Source: Sneathia vaginalis
GTDB lineage: Bacteria; Fusobacteriota; Fusobacteriia; Fusobacteriales; Leptotrichiaceae
Assembly (NCBI RefSeq): GCF_000973085.1
Contig: NZ_CP011280.1
Span: 274,642-338,641 of the forward strand
DNA: 64,000 nt
Direction of reading: 5' to 3'
Of the stretch, positions 1 to 7,990 are shown piece by piece. How positions within the stretch are numbered: position 1 is the stretch's first letter; each line of letters opens with the position of its first letter. The notes below the pieces were generated by a model, which searched no databases, was not told the origin of the DNA, and worked only from the letters and a program-made list of their open reading frames with translations. The position numbers and the translations under genes were made by a program.

Positions 1-240
1 ATAAATAAGGTAAGCTCATTAGAAGGACTAAAAGACCCAGAATATAGAGTTAAATCTATTAGAGAATGGCATAAAAACTACATGAATAATGTATTAGGAT
101 TCTTACCAGTAGCATTTAAGTTTGAATTAACTCCATATAATAAGAGAGTTAAGTTTGCTACTATGTCAATAGACCCTAAGGTATCTGAAGGTAAAGTAAT
201 GGCAGTAACAGCACAACAACCATATAAATCAACTAAATAA
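1..240 (+). CDS. C-terminal end of an unrecognised protein (partial)
   Basis: Frame 1 is open from the first base to a TAA at 238-240, giving the last 79 codons of a gene that begins outside the window. The visible segment is charged and mixed alpha/beta in character, with no membrane span. It contains the stretches SIREWHKNYMNNVLGFLP and FATMSIDPKV. I do not recognise the family and no catalytic motif is visible. A clear rho-independent terminator follows directly, so this is the last gene of its transcript and is separate from the lysine-riboswitch operon downstream. The antisense frame that is also open here has no supporting start or family signal. Confidence 0.6.
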   Translation: MNKVSSLEGLKDPEYRVKSIREWHKNYMNNVLGFLPVAFKFELTPYNKRVKFATMSIDPKVSEGKVMAVTAQQPYKSTK

Positions 241-243
241 GCT

Positions 244-274
244 AAAAAAATGTGGAGTTTATCCACATTTTTTT
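244..274 (+). terminator. Rho-independent terminator after the partial gene
   Basis: A run of seven A, the stem TGTGGA with loop GTTTA and complement TCCACA, then seven T. It begins 4 bases after the stop codon at 238-240. The A and T tracts extend the stem, so it could work weakly in both directions. Confidence 0.85.
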
Positions 275-275
275 G

Positions 276-304
276 TAGACAAAACTTTTTAATTGTGTTA
301 TCAT
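276..304 (+). promoter_or_regulatory. Promoter of the lysine-riboswitch operon
   Basis: TAGACA (276-281) and TATCAT (299-304) are separated by exactly 17 bases. Transcription would start near 311, directly before the 5' strand of riboswitch helix P1. Confidence 0.55.
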
Positions 305-311
305 TAATGTA

Positions 312-513
312 ATTAGATAGAGGCGCACTTTTTATAAGTATACTGTGGAGATGGCAATCAATGAAGTAGTAAAAAGGAAACGGTGCCGAAACACTAGTAA
401 GGCATTACTAGGAGTTGGGTATATAGAGAATATCTATGTAACTGTCATAATATTATGATGTGCTATCAGTATATATAAAATATACCACTGATAGCTAATC
501 TATCAGTTTTTTT
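312..513 (+). promoter_or_regulatory. Lysine riboswitch (L-box) with transcription-attenuation platform
   Basis: The leader carries the L-box signature elements in order: GATAGAGGCGC (316-326), AGTA (337-340), GGAAACGGTGCCGAAAC (376-392), GTTGGGT (414-420) and ACTGTC (441-446). P1 can form from GATAG (316-320) with CTATC (463-467). The 3' P1 strand is part of GCTATCAG (462-469), which can instead pair with CTGATAGC (488-495) as antiterminator. That same 488-494 segment pairs with CTATCAG (500-506) to form a terminator followed by seven T. So P1 closure with lysine bound should free the terminator and stop transcription. The family is known; the OFF-switch direction is inferred from the pairing. 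Confidence 0.9.
488..513 (+). terminator. Riboswitch-controlled terminator
   Basis: CTGATAG, loop CTAAT, CTATCAG, then seven T (507-513). It is mutually exclusive with the antiterminator helix 462-469/488-495 and ends just before the AGGAG ribosome-binding site of the importer gene. Confidence 0.9.
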
Positions 514-529
514 ATAGGAGATGATTAGC

Positions 530-1996
530 TTGAAAAAAATTATTTTAAGTTTTCTTTTATTCCTTGCTACTTTATCATGTGGTACAGATAATAGAAAAGT
601 TTTAAAAGTAGGAATGGAAGTAGGGTACGCACCTTTTAACTGGTTTCAAGAATCAGGTGAAAATGGTGCAGTAAAGATATCTTCAGGATATGCTGGAGGA
701 TATGACGTAGAAATTGCAAAGATAATTGCAGATAAACTTGATATGAAATTAGAAATTGTACCAAGTGACTGGGATTCATTATTAGGGCCAGCAGTTAATT
801 CTGGTAAAGTCGATCTTGTTATAGCTGGTATGTCACCAACTGATGAAAGAAAGAAAAGTCTAGATTTTACAAAATCATATTATGATTCAGATATAGTGGT
901 TGTAGTAAAAAAAGATGGTAAATTTAAAGATGCAAAGACATTAAATGATTTCAAAGGAGCTAGAATAACAGGACAATTAAATACTATACACTATGACTTG
1001 ATTAATCAATTAAATGGTGTAAAGAAAATGCCAGCAATGGATAATTTTCCTAGCATGGTTGTAGCATTGAATTCAGATAAGATAGACGGATATATGGCTG
1101 AAAAACCAAGTGCATTATCTGCAAAGTTTTCTGATCCATCAATTACATATGCTAATGTTGAAGGATTTAAGTACAATAAAGATGAAGTTAATGTTGCTAT
1201 TGGTATAAAAAAGGGTAATAAAGAACTTGTAAATAAGGTTAATGAAGCATTAGATGGAATAAGTAAAGAAAAAAGAGAAAAATTAATGGAATTTGCTATT
1301 AAGCATCAACCTTTAGGTAAAGATGTAAAGAGAAGCTTTATTGGTTGGATAGTAGAAATATTAACTACATACAGCAGTAAGTTTTTAATGGGTACATTGG
1401 TTACAATATTCTTAGCAATATTTGGAACTTTTGTAGGTGGACTAATAGGTATGATAGTAGCATTAGTTAATACAAGTAAGAAAAATAGGGTACTAAAGGT
1501 TATAAACTACATTTATGTGTTGGTATTTAGGGGAACACCGATGATAGTACAAGCAATGATATTTTACTATGGATTAGGGCAAATATTTGGTATTAACTTA
1601 AAACCATTAGTTGCTGCTATGATAATAATCTCAATAAATACAGGTGCATATTTATCAGAAATATTCAGAGGTGGAATAATTTCTATAGATACAGGTCAGT
1701 ATGAAGCAGCAATATCATTAGGATTTACTCACAGACAAGCTATGGAATATGTAGTTTTACCACAAGCATTTAGAAATGTATTGCCAGCAATAGGAAATGA
1801 ATTTATAGTAAATATAAAGGACTCATCAGTTCTTTTTGCGATAGGTGTAACAGAACTATATACAGTATCAAAACAAATTGCAGGAACAAACTTTAGATAT
1901 TATGAAGTATTTATCATTACTTGTGTAATATACTTCATATTAACAACTGTATTTAGTCGTTTAGTAGCATATATGGAACAAAGATTAGATGGGTGA
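530..1996 (+). CDS. Amino-acid (probably lysine) ABC importer, fused substrate-binding protein and permease
   Basis: A fusion of an SBP_bac_3-type binding protein and a His/Glu-type permease. The N-terminus is a lipoprotein signal (hydrophobic stretch ending LATLSC), so the binding domain should be membrane-anchored. The binding domain starts around [13 protein letters not shown]. Several membrane spans follow from about residue 275, and the EAA loop ([14 protein letters not shown]) lies near residue 390. TTG at 530 is preferred as start: AGGAG at 516-520 touches the in-frame ATG at 521 with no spacing but lies 9 bases from the TTG, which begins the natural LKK signal peptide. The L-box upstream makes lysine the likely substrate, as in the predicted LysX/LysY transporters; that is inference. 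The stop overlaps the next gene's leader. Confidence 0.9.
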   Translation: MKKIILSFLLFLATLSCGTDNRKVLKVGMEVGYAPFNWFQESGENGAVKISSGYAGGYDVEIAKIIADKLDMKLEIVPSDWDSLLGPAVNSGKVDLVIAGMSPTDERKKSLDFTKSYYDSDIVVVVKKDGKFKDAKTLNDFKGARITGQLNTIHYDLINQLNGVKKMPAMDNFPSMVVALNSDKIDGYMAEKPSALSAKFSDPSITYANVEGFKYNKDEVNVAIGIKKGNKELVNKVNEALDGISKEKREKLMEFAIKHQPLGKDVKRSFIGWIVEILTTYSSKFLMGTLVTIFLAIFGTFVGGLIGMIVALVNTSKKNRVLKVINYIYVLVFRGTPMIVQAMIFYYGLGQIFGINLKPLVAAMIIISINTGAYLSEIFRGGIISIDTGQYEAAISLGFTHRQAMEYVVLPQAFRNVLPAIGNEFIVNIKDSSVLFAIGVTELYTVSKQIAGTNFRYYEVFIITCVIYFILTTVFSRLVAYMEQRLDG

Positions 1997-2001
1997 TAAA
2001 A

Positions 2002-2703
2002 ATGATATTAAAAATAGAGGATTTAAAGAAAAAATATAAGGATAAAGAAGTTTTAAAGGGTATAAACTTTAGTGTTGAAAAAGGTGAGGTTATAAGCATA
2101 ATAGGACCATCTGGAGGTGGAAAATCTACACTTTTACGTTGTATAAATTTACTTGAAACACCTACTAGTGGTAATATATATTTTAAAGATGAAAAGATAA
2201 GTGCAACTGAAAAGTATAGACAACAAGTAGGAATGGTATTCCAAAACTTTAATTTATTTAATAATCTAACAGTTATAGAAAATTGCATATTAGCACCTAA
2301 AAAATTATTAAATTTAAGTGATAAAGAAGCAAGAGATCAAGCAAAAAGATATTTAGAAAAGGTTGGTATGCTAGACTTTATTAACGCAAGACCTAAAAGT
2401 TTATCTGGTGGTCAAAAACAAAGAGTCGCAATAGCAAGAGCATTATGTATGAAGCCAGAGATTCTATTATTCGATGAACCAACATCAGCACTAGATCCAG
2501 AAATGGTATCAGAAGTATTAAAAATCATTGTTTCACTAGCAAAAGAAGGTATGACAATGTTAGTTGTTACTCATGAAATGAGCTTTTCAAAGAATGTATC
2601 TGATAGAATATTATTCATGCAAAATGGAGTGATCGCAGCAGATATTAAACCTAGCGAAGTGGAAAAGAATGAAAGAGTAAGAGAGTTTATGGAAAAAGAT
2701 TAA
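2002..2703 (+). CDS. Amino-acid ABC importer ATP-binding subunit
   Basis: A polar amino-acid ABC ATPase of the HisP/GlnQ/ArtP type that energises the preceding fused binding-protein/permease. It has Walker [10 protein letters not shown] (about residues 35-43), Q-loop VFQNFNLF, signature LSGGQKQR, Walker [13 protein letters not shown] and switch His in VVTHE. At 233 residues the length is normal. ATG 2002 is chosen over GTG 1993 because GGTGAT (1992-1997), complementary to the 16S tail, lies 4 bases before it. It is co-transcribed under the lysine riboswitch and ends at a terminator. Lysine specificity is inferred from the riboswitch, not from the ATPase itself. Confidence 0.93.
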   Translation: MILKIEDLKKKYKDKEVLKGINFSVEKGEVISIIGPSGGGKSTLLRCINLLETPTSGNIYFKDEKISATEKYRQQVGMVFQNFNLFNNLTVIENCILAPKKLLNLSDKEARDQAKRYLEKVGMLDFINARPKSLSGGQKQRVAIARALCMKPEILLFDEPTSALDPEMVSEVLKIIVSLAKEGMTMLVVTHEMSFSKNVSDRILFMQNGVIAADIKPSEVEKNERVREFMEKD

Positions 2704-2707
2704 AGAC

Positions 2708-2736
2708 AAAAGCACTTAATTTTTTAAGTGCTTTTT
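2708..2736 (+). terminator. Terminator of the lysine importer operon
   Basis: AAAGCACTTA, loop ATTTTT, TAAGTGCTTTTT. The stem has 10 bp and ends in a T run 33 bases after the stop codon. Confidence 0.88.
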
Positions 2737-2750
2737 GCTTATACTACACT

Positions 2751-2789
2751 TTTTTTCATAGCCATTACACCATATTTGGCTATGAAAAA
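2751..2789. repeat. Isolated long inverted repeat
   Basis: TTTTTCATAGCCA (2752-2764) pairs with TGGCTATGAAAAA (2777-2789) around a 12-base loop. The T tract is on the 5' side and the A tract on the 3' side on both strands, so it lacks the 3' T tail of a terminator. It sits between the two convergent operon terminators. Confidence 0.6.
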
Positions 2790-2814
2790 TCAATAATAGC
2801 GAGATTATACAAAT

Positions 2815-2840
2815 AAAAAAGTGCCAAAGTAATTTGACAC
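2815..2840 (-). terminator. Terminator of the ptsH-rpsA operon (minus strand)
   Basis: Read on the minus strand: GTGTCAAA, loop TTAC, TTTGGCAC, then six T, about 18 bases after the rpsA stop codon. Confidence 0.85.
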
Positions 2841-2857
2841 TTTTTCTTTATAGTTAA

Positions 2858-4408
2858 CTATTCGTTTGCACCATATTTTTTCATTAATTCATTCATTTCT
2901 GATTTTTGTTCGTTTTCTTTAACTCTTTTTTCAGAAAGGATGATAGATGATTTCTTTTCATTTGAATCGATTATAGTTGCTGTTATTGTATCACCAACTT
3001 TGTAATCACCAACAACTTCTCTTTGAGGTATTAAACCTTTAAATCTTTCAGTTAATTCAACTAATAGACCACCTTCAAGTTTATCTGTAACAGTTAAATC
3101 TAGAACTTGTCCAACCTTGTATTGTTCCATAGCTTCAACCCAAGGTGAGATGTACATTTCTTTTATAGAACCAGATATTTTCTTGTTTTCTTTGTCTATA
3201 TCTATAATTCTAAATTCAATTTCATCATTTTCGTTGAATACAGTTAATTCACTCTTAGTCCATGCATATTCATTTCTACGAATAAATGCTTCTAATCTAT
3301 TATCCATTTCAACAAACATTCCATAGTCTTGAGCAAATAGGACTTTACCTTTAACTATATCTCCTATACTGATAATATCATCAATGTTTTCCCATAATTC
3401 ATCTAAAATAGCTTTTGCACTAAGAGATATTCTTTGTTTTTCATCATTTAATTGTTCAATAACAAAAGTAATTTTATCTCCAACTTTAAAGTTTTTATCT
3501 AGTTTAAAGAATTTTCTGTAATTAATATCAGAGATGTGCATGAATCCTTCATCATTTGTACCATCTATGTTAATTACTAAACCAAAATCAAGTATTTCTT
3601 TTACTACTCCAGTTCTCTTTTCTCCTACCTTGTATTTTTCTCTAGTTGTAAGCCAAGGATCTGGTGTTAATTGCTTTATACTAAATTTAATTTTAGCTTT
3701 TTCTTTATTTAATTCAATAATTTTAACTTCTACTTCTTGTCCAACTGAAAGAACAGATTTAATATCTTTTGTTTGTCCCCAACTTAGTTCAGATATGTGT
3801 AATAGACCTGTAGTAGGACCTAATTCAAGTATAGCACCAAAATCAAGTATTTCTTTTACTTTAGCCTTAACAACATCACCAAGTTGTAAAGTGTTAATGA
3901 AGTCTAAAACTTCTTTTCTCGCTAGGTCAGTTCTAGATAATGTGATTCCCTTCTTTGTTTTTTCTTTAATTAAGAAATCAAAAGTTTTACCTACAATTTC
4001 ATTTCCTTTTGCACCTGAAAGTGAAAGTGGTAAGAAGGCATTAACATTCTTAACCTTTACGTTATATCCACCCTTGATTTGTTTAATAACAGTTCCTGAA
4101 ACTACATCTGAAACATTGTAATTTTCAAGTTCACGAACTCTATCAAGAGCTAATTTAGATACTATTACGAAGTCTTCCTCAGTTCTGATGACTTGTACAG
4201 AAACTTTATCACCAACATTCAAGTCGCTTATTTCAAATGATCTGATTCTCCCTTCTAGTTTACTACTAATATCTAGAAAAGAATAATCAACATCCTTTCT
4301 TGTAATAGTAGCTTCAACTACTGCTCCAGATTTATAGTCCCCTGGAAGGTAGTCGTTTAATAGTTGTTCAAAACTCATATCGCTCATAAAATAATTCTCC
4401 TTACTCAT
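2858..4408 (-). CDS. rpsA: Ribosomal protein S1-like RNA-binding protein, six S1 domains
   Basis: The 516 residues consist almost entirely of six OB-fold S1 repeats beginning near residues 20, 100, 185, 270, 355 and 440. Repeats 3 and 4 are the most canonical (VKEILDFGAILEL with LLHISELSW, and VKEILDFGLVINI with FMHISDI). The first two are the divergent ribosome-binding type. Bacterial S1 helps the 30S subunit capture mRNA. In some Clostridia and fusobacteria this protein is fused behind IspH; here it stands alone, starting directly with repeat 1. It overlaps the 3' end of ptsH by 8 bases and shares its promoter. A terminator follows the stop. The family is certain; equivalence to E. coli S1 in essential function is inferred. 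Confidence 0.93.
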   Translation of the reverse strand: MSKENYFMSDMSFEQLLNDYLPGDYKSGAVVEATITRKDVDYSFLDISSKLEGRIRSFEISDLNVGDKVSVQVIRTEEDFVIVSKLALDRVRELENYNVSDVVSGTVIKQIKGGYNVKVKNVNAFLPLSLSGAKGNEIVGKTFDFLIKEKTKKGITLSRTDLARKEVLDFINTLQLGDVVKAKVKEILDFGAILELGPTTGLLHISELSWGQTKDIKSVLSVGQEVEVKIIELNKEKAKIKFSIKQLTPDPWLTTREKYKVGEKRTGVVKEILDFGLVINIDGTNDEGFMHISDINYRKFFKLDKNFKVGDKITFVIEQLNDEKQRISLSAKAILDELWENIDDIISIGDIVKGKVLFAQDYGMFVEMDNRLEAFIRRNEYAWTKSELTVFNENDEIEFRIIDIDKENKKISGSIKEMYISPWVEAMEQYKVGQVLDLTVTDKLEGGLLVELTERFKGLIPQREVVGDYKVGDTITATIIDSNEKKSSIILSEKRVKENEQKSEMNELMKKYGANE

Positions 4409-4682
4409 TGAATTTCAAGACTTCTACTAGATTCTTCAATTTACTTAAAATATCAATTTCATCTTTTTCATTTCCAGTTATAGAATTGGCTTCTACAACA
4501 AACTCATCGCCTAAACCTAATGATAAAAGCATAAGACCCATAATATTTTTACCGTCCACCCTTTCACCGTTAGCGATTACTGATATATCTCCATTGAAAT
4601 TTTCGGTAAAATTAACAAATTTAGTTGATGGTCTTGCGTGAAGACCTTGTTCGTTCTTAATTTTTAATTTAATACTTTTCAT
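4401..4682 (-). CDS. ptsH: Phosphocarrier protein HPr of the PTS, lacking Ser46
   Basis: HPr carries phosphate from enzyme I to the EII components. The active-site motif GLHARPS is intact with His15 (and Arg17). The conserved regulatory Ser46, target of HPr kinase in Firmicutes, is Asn46 here: the motif reads GKNIMG where KSIMG is usual. The 93-residue length is only slightly above the typical 85-90. AAGGTGA precedes the ATG, with a strong promoter upstream. It is the first gene of a two-gene operon with rpsA. It would serve the fructose PTS at the end of the window. Asn46 implies no HPr(Ser-P)-based catabolite control; this is an inference from one residue. Confidence 0.95.
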   Translation of the reverse strand: MKSIKLKIKNEQGLHARPSTKFVNFTENFNGDISVIANGERVDGKNIMGLMLLSLGLGDEFVVEANSITGNEKDEIDILSKLKNLVEVLKFNE

Positions 4683-4700
4683 AACTTCACCTTAAATAAC

Positions 4701-4729
4701 ATTATATACTAAAATAGTATAAAATGCAA
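4701..4729 (-). promoter_or_regulatory. Promoter of ptsH-rpsA
   Basis: On the minus strand, TTGCAT (4724-4729) and TATAAT (4701-4706) with a 17-base spacer, just ahead of the AAGGTGA ribosome-binding site of ptsH. Confidence 0.8.
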
Positions 4730-4749
4730 TTTATAATTTATTTTTTGTG

Positions 4750-4758
4750 TGGTATAAT
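4750..4758 (+). promoter_or_regulatory. Extended -10 promoter of the 4.8-13.6 kb operon
   Basis: TGGTATAAT is a perfect extended -10 element; no good -35 hexamer is seen at 17 bases. AAGGAGG lies shortly downstream, before ATG 4787. It is divergent from the ptsH promoter. Confidence 0.65.
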
Positions 4759-4786
4759 AGGGTTACTAAAAATAAGGAGGTAAATC

Positions 4787-5293
4787 ATGTTTGGTTTAAT
4801 TTTGATTTATGTAGGGCTAGTTTTAATAAATAATGGATTAGCAGGAGTAATAGGGTTTGATAAAAAAGCAACAGCTGTATTAAACTTAATTTGTGGTTGT
4901 ATAATATTTTTCTTTAATGTAGTATCAGCCGTACTTTTAGTAACAAGTGGAGCACAAAGTACTTCATTTTTCGGACCAGCAGTAGGATTCTTATTCGCAA
5001 TAACATACTTTTTCCTATTTGCAAATACAGTATTTTCATTAGATGTAAGACCATTTGGATATTTTTGCCTATTCGTATGTATTAACGCATTAATAGCAGC
5101 ATATCTTGATAAAGCAAATTTATATGCACTTTTAATATGGATAGCTTGGGCATTCTTCTGGTTCTTAGGTTTTGTTGAATGTAGTTTGAATAAGAGTTTA
5201 GGTAAGTTTTCATCATATGTTGCAATAGCTGAAGGTATATTTACAGGATGGCTTCCAGGATTATTAATCTTATTAGGTTTATGGAGTTGGTAA
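4787..5293 (+). CDS. UreI/AmiS-family urea/amide channel
   Basis: A six-span membrane protein of 168 residues matching the AmiS/UreI family throughout: an N-terminus like MFGLILIYVGLVLINNG, a central FFGPAVGFLF...SLDVRPF, and a C-terminal LGKFSSYVAIAEGIFTGWLPG. Family members are hexameric urea or short-amide channels of the inner membrane. It is shorter than Helicobacter UreI (195 residues), lacking most of the second periplasmic loop, and contains no histidine at all. The His-based proton gate is therefore missing. No urease or amidase gene lies in the window. It is first in a long operon with an excellent AAGGAGG site. Substrate is uncertain: urea, formamide or acetamide are all possible. 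Confidence 0.85.
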   Translation: MFGLILIYVGLVLINNGLAGVIGFDKKATAVLNLICGCIIFFFNVVSAVLLVTSGAQSTSFFGPAVGFLFAITYFFLFANTVFSLDVRPFGYFCLFVCINALIAAYLDKANLYALLIWIAWAFFWFLGFVECSLNKSLGKFSSYVAIAEGIFTGWLPGLLILLGLWSW

Positions 5294-5296
5294 TAG

Positions 5297-5656
5297 ATGA
5301 ATGATTATGAATTAGAATATTTTGTTGCAACAGAAGAGTTAAAACATAGATATATAGATAGTGAAACTTTAAAAAAAGTAAGAAAAGTTAGAAGCAGAAT
5401 ACTTAGAAATGCACTATTAATATATACAGTTCTTTTGGTTATAATAGTCTTTATTTTATTTCACGTATTAATACGTATACCTAATGAAACAGTAAGCCTT
5501 ATTTTAGGTATTATAGTTTTAATTTTGATTATAGCTCTTCAAAGACCTTGTGTAGATAAAATGTATAGATTTTTAATGAAGAAAAAGTATAAAAAATACT
5601 TGAGCAAAGAGTTTGTAGAAAGGCTAAAAAATGAACATAAATATTACGAAGATTGA
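5297..5656 (+). CDS. Small membrane protein of unknown function
   Basis: The 119-residue product has a charged N-terminal 35 residues, two adjacent hydrophobic spans (about 37-56 and 63-82) and a very basic C-terminal tail rich in Lys and Tyr. This suggests a two-helix hairpin with both ends cytoplasmic. I do not recognise a family. It begins 3 bases after the UreI-like gene and its last 26 bases overlap thiI, so it is translationally coupled to both. The coupling supports its being a real gene, but function is unknown. Confidence 0.7.
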   Translation: MNDYELEYFVATEELKHRYIDSETLKKVRKVRSRILRNALLIYTVLLVIIVFILFHVLIRIPNETVSLILGIIVLILIIALQRPCVDKMYRFLMKKKYKKYLSKEFVERLKNEHKYYED

Positions 5657-6818
5657 TGCCATAGGTTTAGGATATGGTGAATTAGTTTTAAAAGGTAAAA
5701 ATAGAGGTACATTTGAGAGAAACATAAAGAAAAGACTTAAGAATAAATTAAATAATTTATCTTTTGAAACTACTTTATCAAATGATATGTCAAAAGAGTT
5801 TATACTTTTCCCTAAGGGTAATGCAAAAGAAGTATTGGAAGCAATAAAGAATGTATTTGGTATAAACAGCCTATTTTTAACTGAAAAAGTAGAAAAAGAT
5901 ATAGATAAAATAAAGGAAAAAGTCTTAGAAGTAGCAAATGAAGTATACGATAATGGAGCAAAGAATTTTAAAGTAGAAGTAAATAGAGCAGATAAGACTT
6001 TTCCAATAAACTCTATAGATTTTGCAAAAGAATTAGGTGGTCATATATTAGTAAATTCAAAATTTACTGATGTAAAAATGAAAGATCCAGACCTATTAAT
6101 CTATGTAGATATTAGAAAAGATGTATATGTATATACAGAAAAAAGAAAAGCCTATGGAGGTTTACCACTAGGAAGTGCAGGACATGGACTATCGCTTATC
6201 TCAGGAGGTATAGATAGTCCAGTTGCCTCATTTTTAATGGCAAAAAGAGGAATGAAAATGTCTTATGTAACTTTTCATAGCTTCCCATTTACATCACAAA
6301 AGGCATTAGATAAGATAGAAGAATTAGTGCGTATATTAACACAATATAATGGGGCTAGTGCATTTTTCAAGATGAACATATTAAAAATGCAAGATGCTAT
6401 AAAAAAATATACGAATGTAGACTATACTACTATTTTAACAAGAAGATGTATGATGAAGTTAGCACAAAGACTGGCAAATGAAAATGAATATAAGGCATTG
6501 GTTACAGGTGAAAGTTTGGGACAAGTAGCATCACAAACATTGTGTGGACTTACATGTACTAATGCTAGTGTAGACTTACCAGTATTTAGACCATTAATAG
6601 GACAAGATAAGATAGAAATAATGGAAAAAGCTAGTGAAATAGGGACATATGAAAAGTCAATAGAACCTTATGAAGATTCATGTAGTATGTTTGCACCAAA
6701 ACATCCTGTTACTAATCCTAAAATAGAAGATGTTTTAAGAGAAGAAGCAAAAATAGAAAATTATGATGAAATAATGAATGAAATATACATGAATAAAGAA
6801 ATGGTAATAGTTAGATAG
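5631..6818 (+). CDS. thiI: tRNA 4-thiouridine synthase ThiI (no rhodanese domain)
   Basis: ThiI adenylates U8 of tRNA and transfers sulfur to make s4U; it also supplies sulfur to thiazole in some species. Visible are an N-terminal ferredoxin-like region, a THUMP domain (about 60-165), a PP-loop ATP pyrophosphatase motif SGGIDSP near residue 190, and the C-terminal DSCSMFAPKHP segment. The protein ends there at 395 residues, without the rhodanese domain of E. coli ThiI (482 residues), as is usual in Firmicutes-type enzymes. The sulfur donor would be a cysteine desulfurase such as the one at 61.1 kb. The start overlaps the preceding small membrane gene. Confidence 0.95.
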   Translation: MNINITKIDAIGLGYGELVLKGKNRGTFERNIKKRLKNKLNNLSFETTLSNDMSKEFILFPKGNAKEVLEAIKNVFGINSLFLTEKVEKDIDKIKEKVLEVANEVYDNGAKNFKVEVNRADKTFPINSIDFAKELGGHILVNSKFTDVKMKDPDLLIYVDIRKDVYVYTEKRKAYGGLPLGSAGHGLSLISGGIDSPVASFLMAKRGMKMSYVTFHSFPFTSQKALDKIEELVRILTQYNGASAFFKMNILKMQDAIKKYTNVDYTTILTRRCMMKLAQRLANENEYKALVTGESLGQVASQTLCGLTCTNASVDLPVFRPLIGQDKIEIMEKASEIGTYEKSIEPYEDSCSMFAPKHPVTNPKIEDVLREEAKIENYDEIMNEIYMNKEMVIVR

Positions 6819-6826
6819 GTGTAGAA

Positions 6827-7990
6827 ATGAAAAAGATTATTAAGTCATTATCGAGAAATTTTGTTAATGCAAAAATAGGGGATTTAGCAACGAATTTAAC
6901 ATATGTTTCTTTCATTTCTATATTCCCCCTAGTTGCTGTTGTTATGGGACTATCAAAAGGATTTGGACTAGATAGACTCTTAGTTAATAGGTTAAAAGAA
7001 TATGTACCAAGTTCTGAAACACAGTTGAACTATATACTAGAAGTTGCAGAAAAGTTGATAAACTCATTAAATTCTAGTGTATTATCAGGTGTTGGTTTGG
7101 TTATTATATTATGGTCAGTAATTAATTTGTTGATGATATTAGAAAAATCAATAAATATTGTATGGCAAGTTAGGGAAAATAGAAATCTATCAAGAAGGAT
7201 AATAAACTACATTGCAATAATATTTATTATTCCCATAGTACTATTACTACTAATAGGTACAAATGATAAAATATTACAAATTCTATCATCATTTAGTAAA
7301 ATAGGGATTTTTACTATAGTTATAATGAACATATTAAAACTTTTAATTATGATAAGTATAGTAACCTTTATGTATTACGCAGTACCTAATACCTATGTAA
7401 GTTTAAAATCTTCTGTTATATCTGCAACAACAGTAATATTAACCTTATTAGTACTTAGTAATTTTTATGGTTTCGTACAAAATAGCATATCAAAATACAA
7501 TGCAATATATGGAAGTTTGGCATTTGTACCACTATTTCTTGTTTGGGTCAGATATTTATGGATAATAGTTCTAACAGGTGTACAATTAACATATATTTTA
7601 GATAGTAAAGATTTTAGCTTTGAGAATAAGATAAATATCTTGAGCAAAAAAAGCCTATGTATACAGGTATATGCTTTAATAGTAAGTAGATTCTTTGAGA
7701 ATAAGAATCCATATTCTGTAAAGCAAATAAGTGATAAATTGGGTATAAACATACAATTGATTTTACACACACTTAGATGCCTTGAAAATATGGGATATGT
7801 TGTTAAGCTTGAAAGAAGAACGCTCTTTTATCAAGTAAATATTAATCCAGAAAATATTACTATAAAAGACGTATTAGAAAAATTTGAAAAGAAAGATTCT
7901 AAAACTCTTACAAATATACAACTTTATCAGGAATATCCAGTTGATACTTTAATAAAAGATGTATGGAAGGAGAAAAATGCTAATAATTAG
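6827..7990 (+). CDS. YihY/BrkB-family membrane protein with C-terminal winged-helix domain
   Basis: Residues 1 to about 265 form a YihY/virulence factor BrkB domain with six hydrophobic spans and the typical start LATNLTYVSFISIFPL. Residues about 275-385 are soluble and look like a winged helix (VKQISDKLGINIQLILHTLRCLENMGYVVKLE, slightly segmented by a wing). The family was once called ribonuclease BN, but that activity belongs to another gene; its true role is unsettled. The C-terminal DNA-binding-like extension occurs in some homologues and may be a membrane-tethered regulator. It sits 8 bases after thiI and overlaps rmuC by 14 bases. Confidence 0.88.
   Translation: MKKIIKSLSRNFVNAKIGDLATNLTYVSFISIFPLVAVVMGLSKGFGLDRLLVNRLKEYVPSSETQLNYILEVAEKLINSLNSSVLSGVGLVIILWSVINLLMILEKSINIVWQVRENRNLSRRIINYIAIIFIIPIVLLLLIGTNDKILQILSSFSKIGIFTIVIMNILKLLIMISIVTFMYYAVPNTYVSLKSSVISATTVILTLLVLSNFYGFVQNSISKYNAIYGSLAFVPLFLVWVRYLWIIVLTGVQLTYILDSKDFSFENKINILSKKSLCIQVYALIVSRFFENKNPYSVKQISDKLGINIQLILHTLRCLENMGYVVKLERRTLFYQVNINPENITIKDVLEKFEKKDSKTLTNIQLYQEYPVDTLIKDVWKEKNANN

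Noticed and set aside
78-266. Minus-strand frame over the partial gene and its terminator
   Set aside because: It runs through the terminator hairpin, has no ribosome-binding site and is antisense to a better-supported frame.
5631-6818. ThiI as a truncated gene because it lacks the rhodanese domain
   Set aside because: A rhodanese-free ThiI of about 400 residues is a normal form in many bacteria; all core motifs are present.
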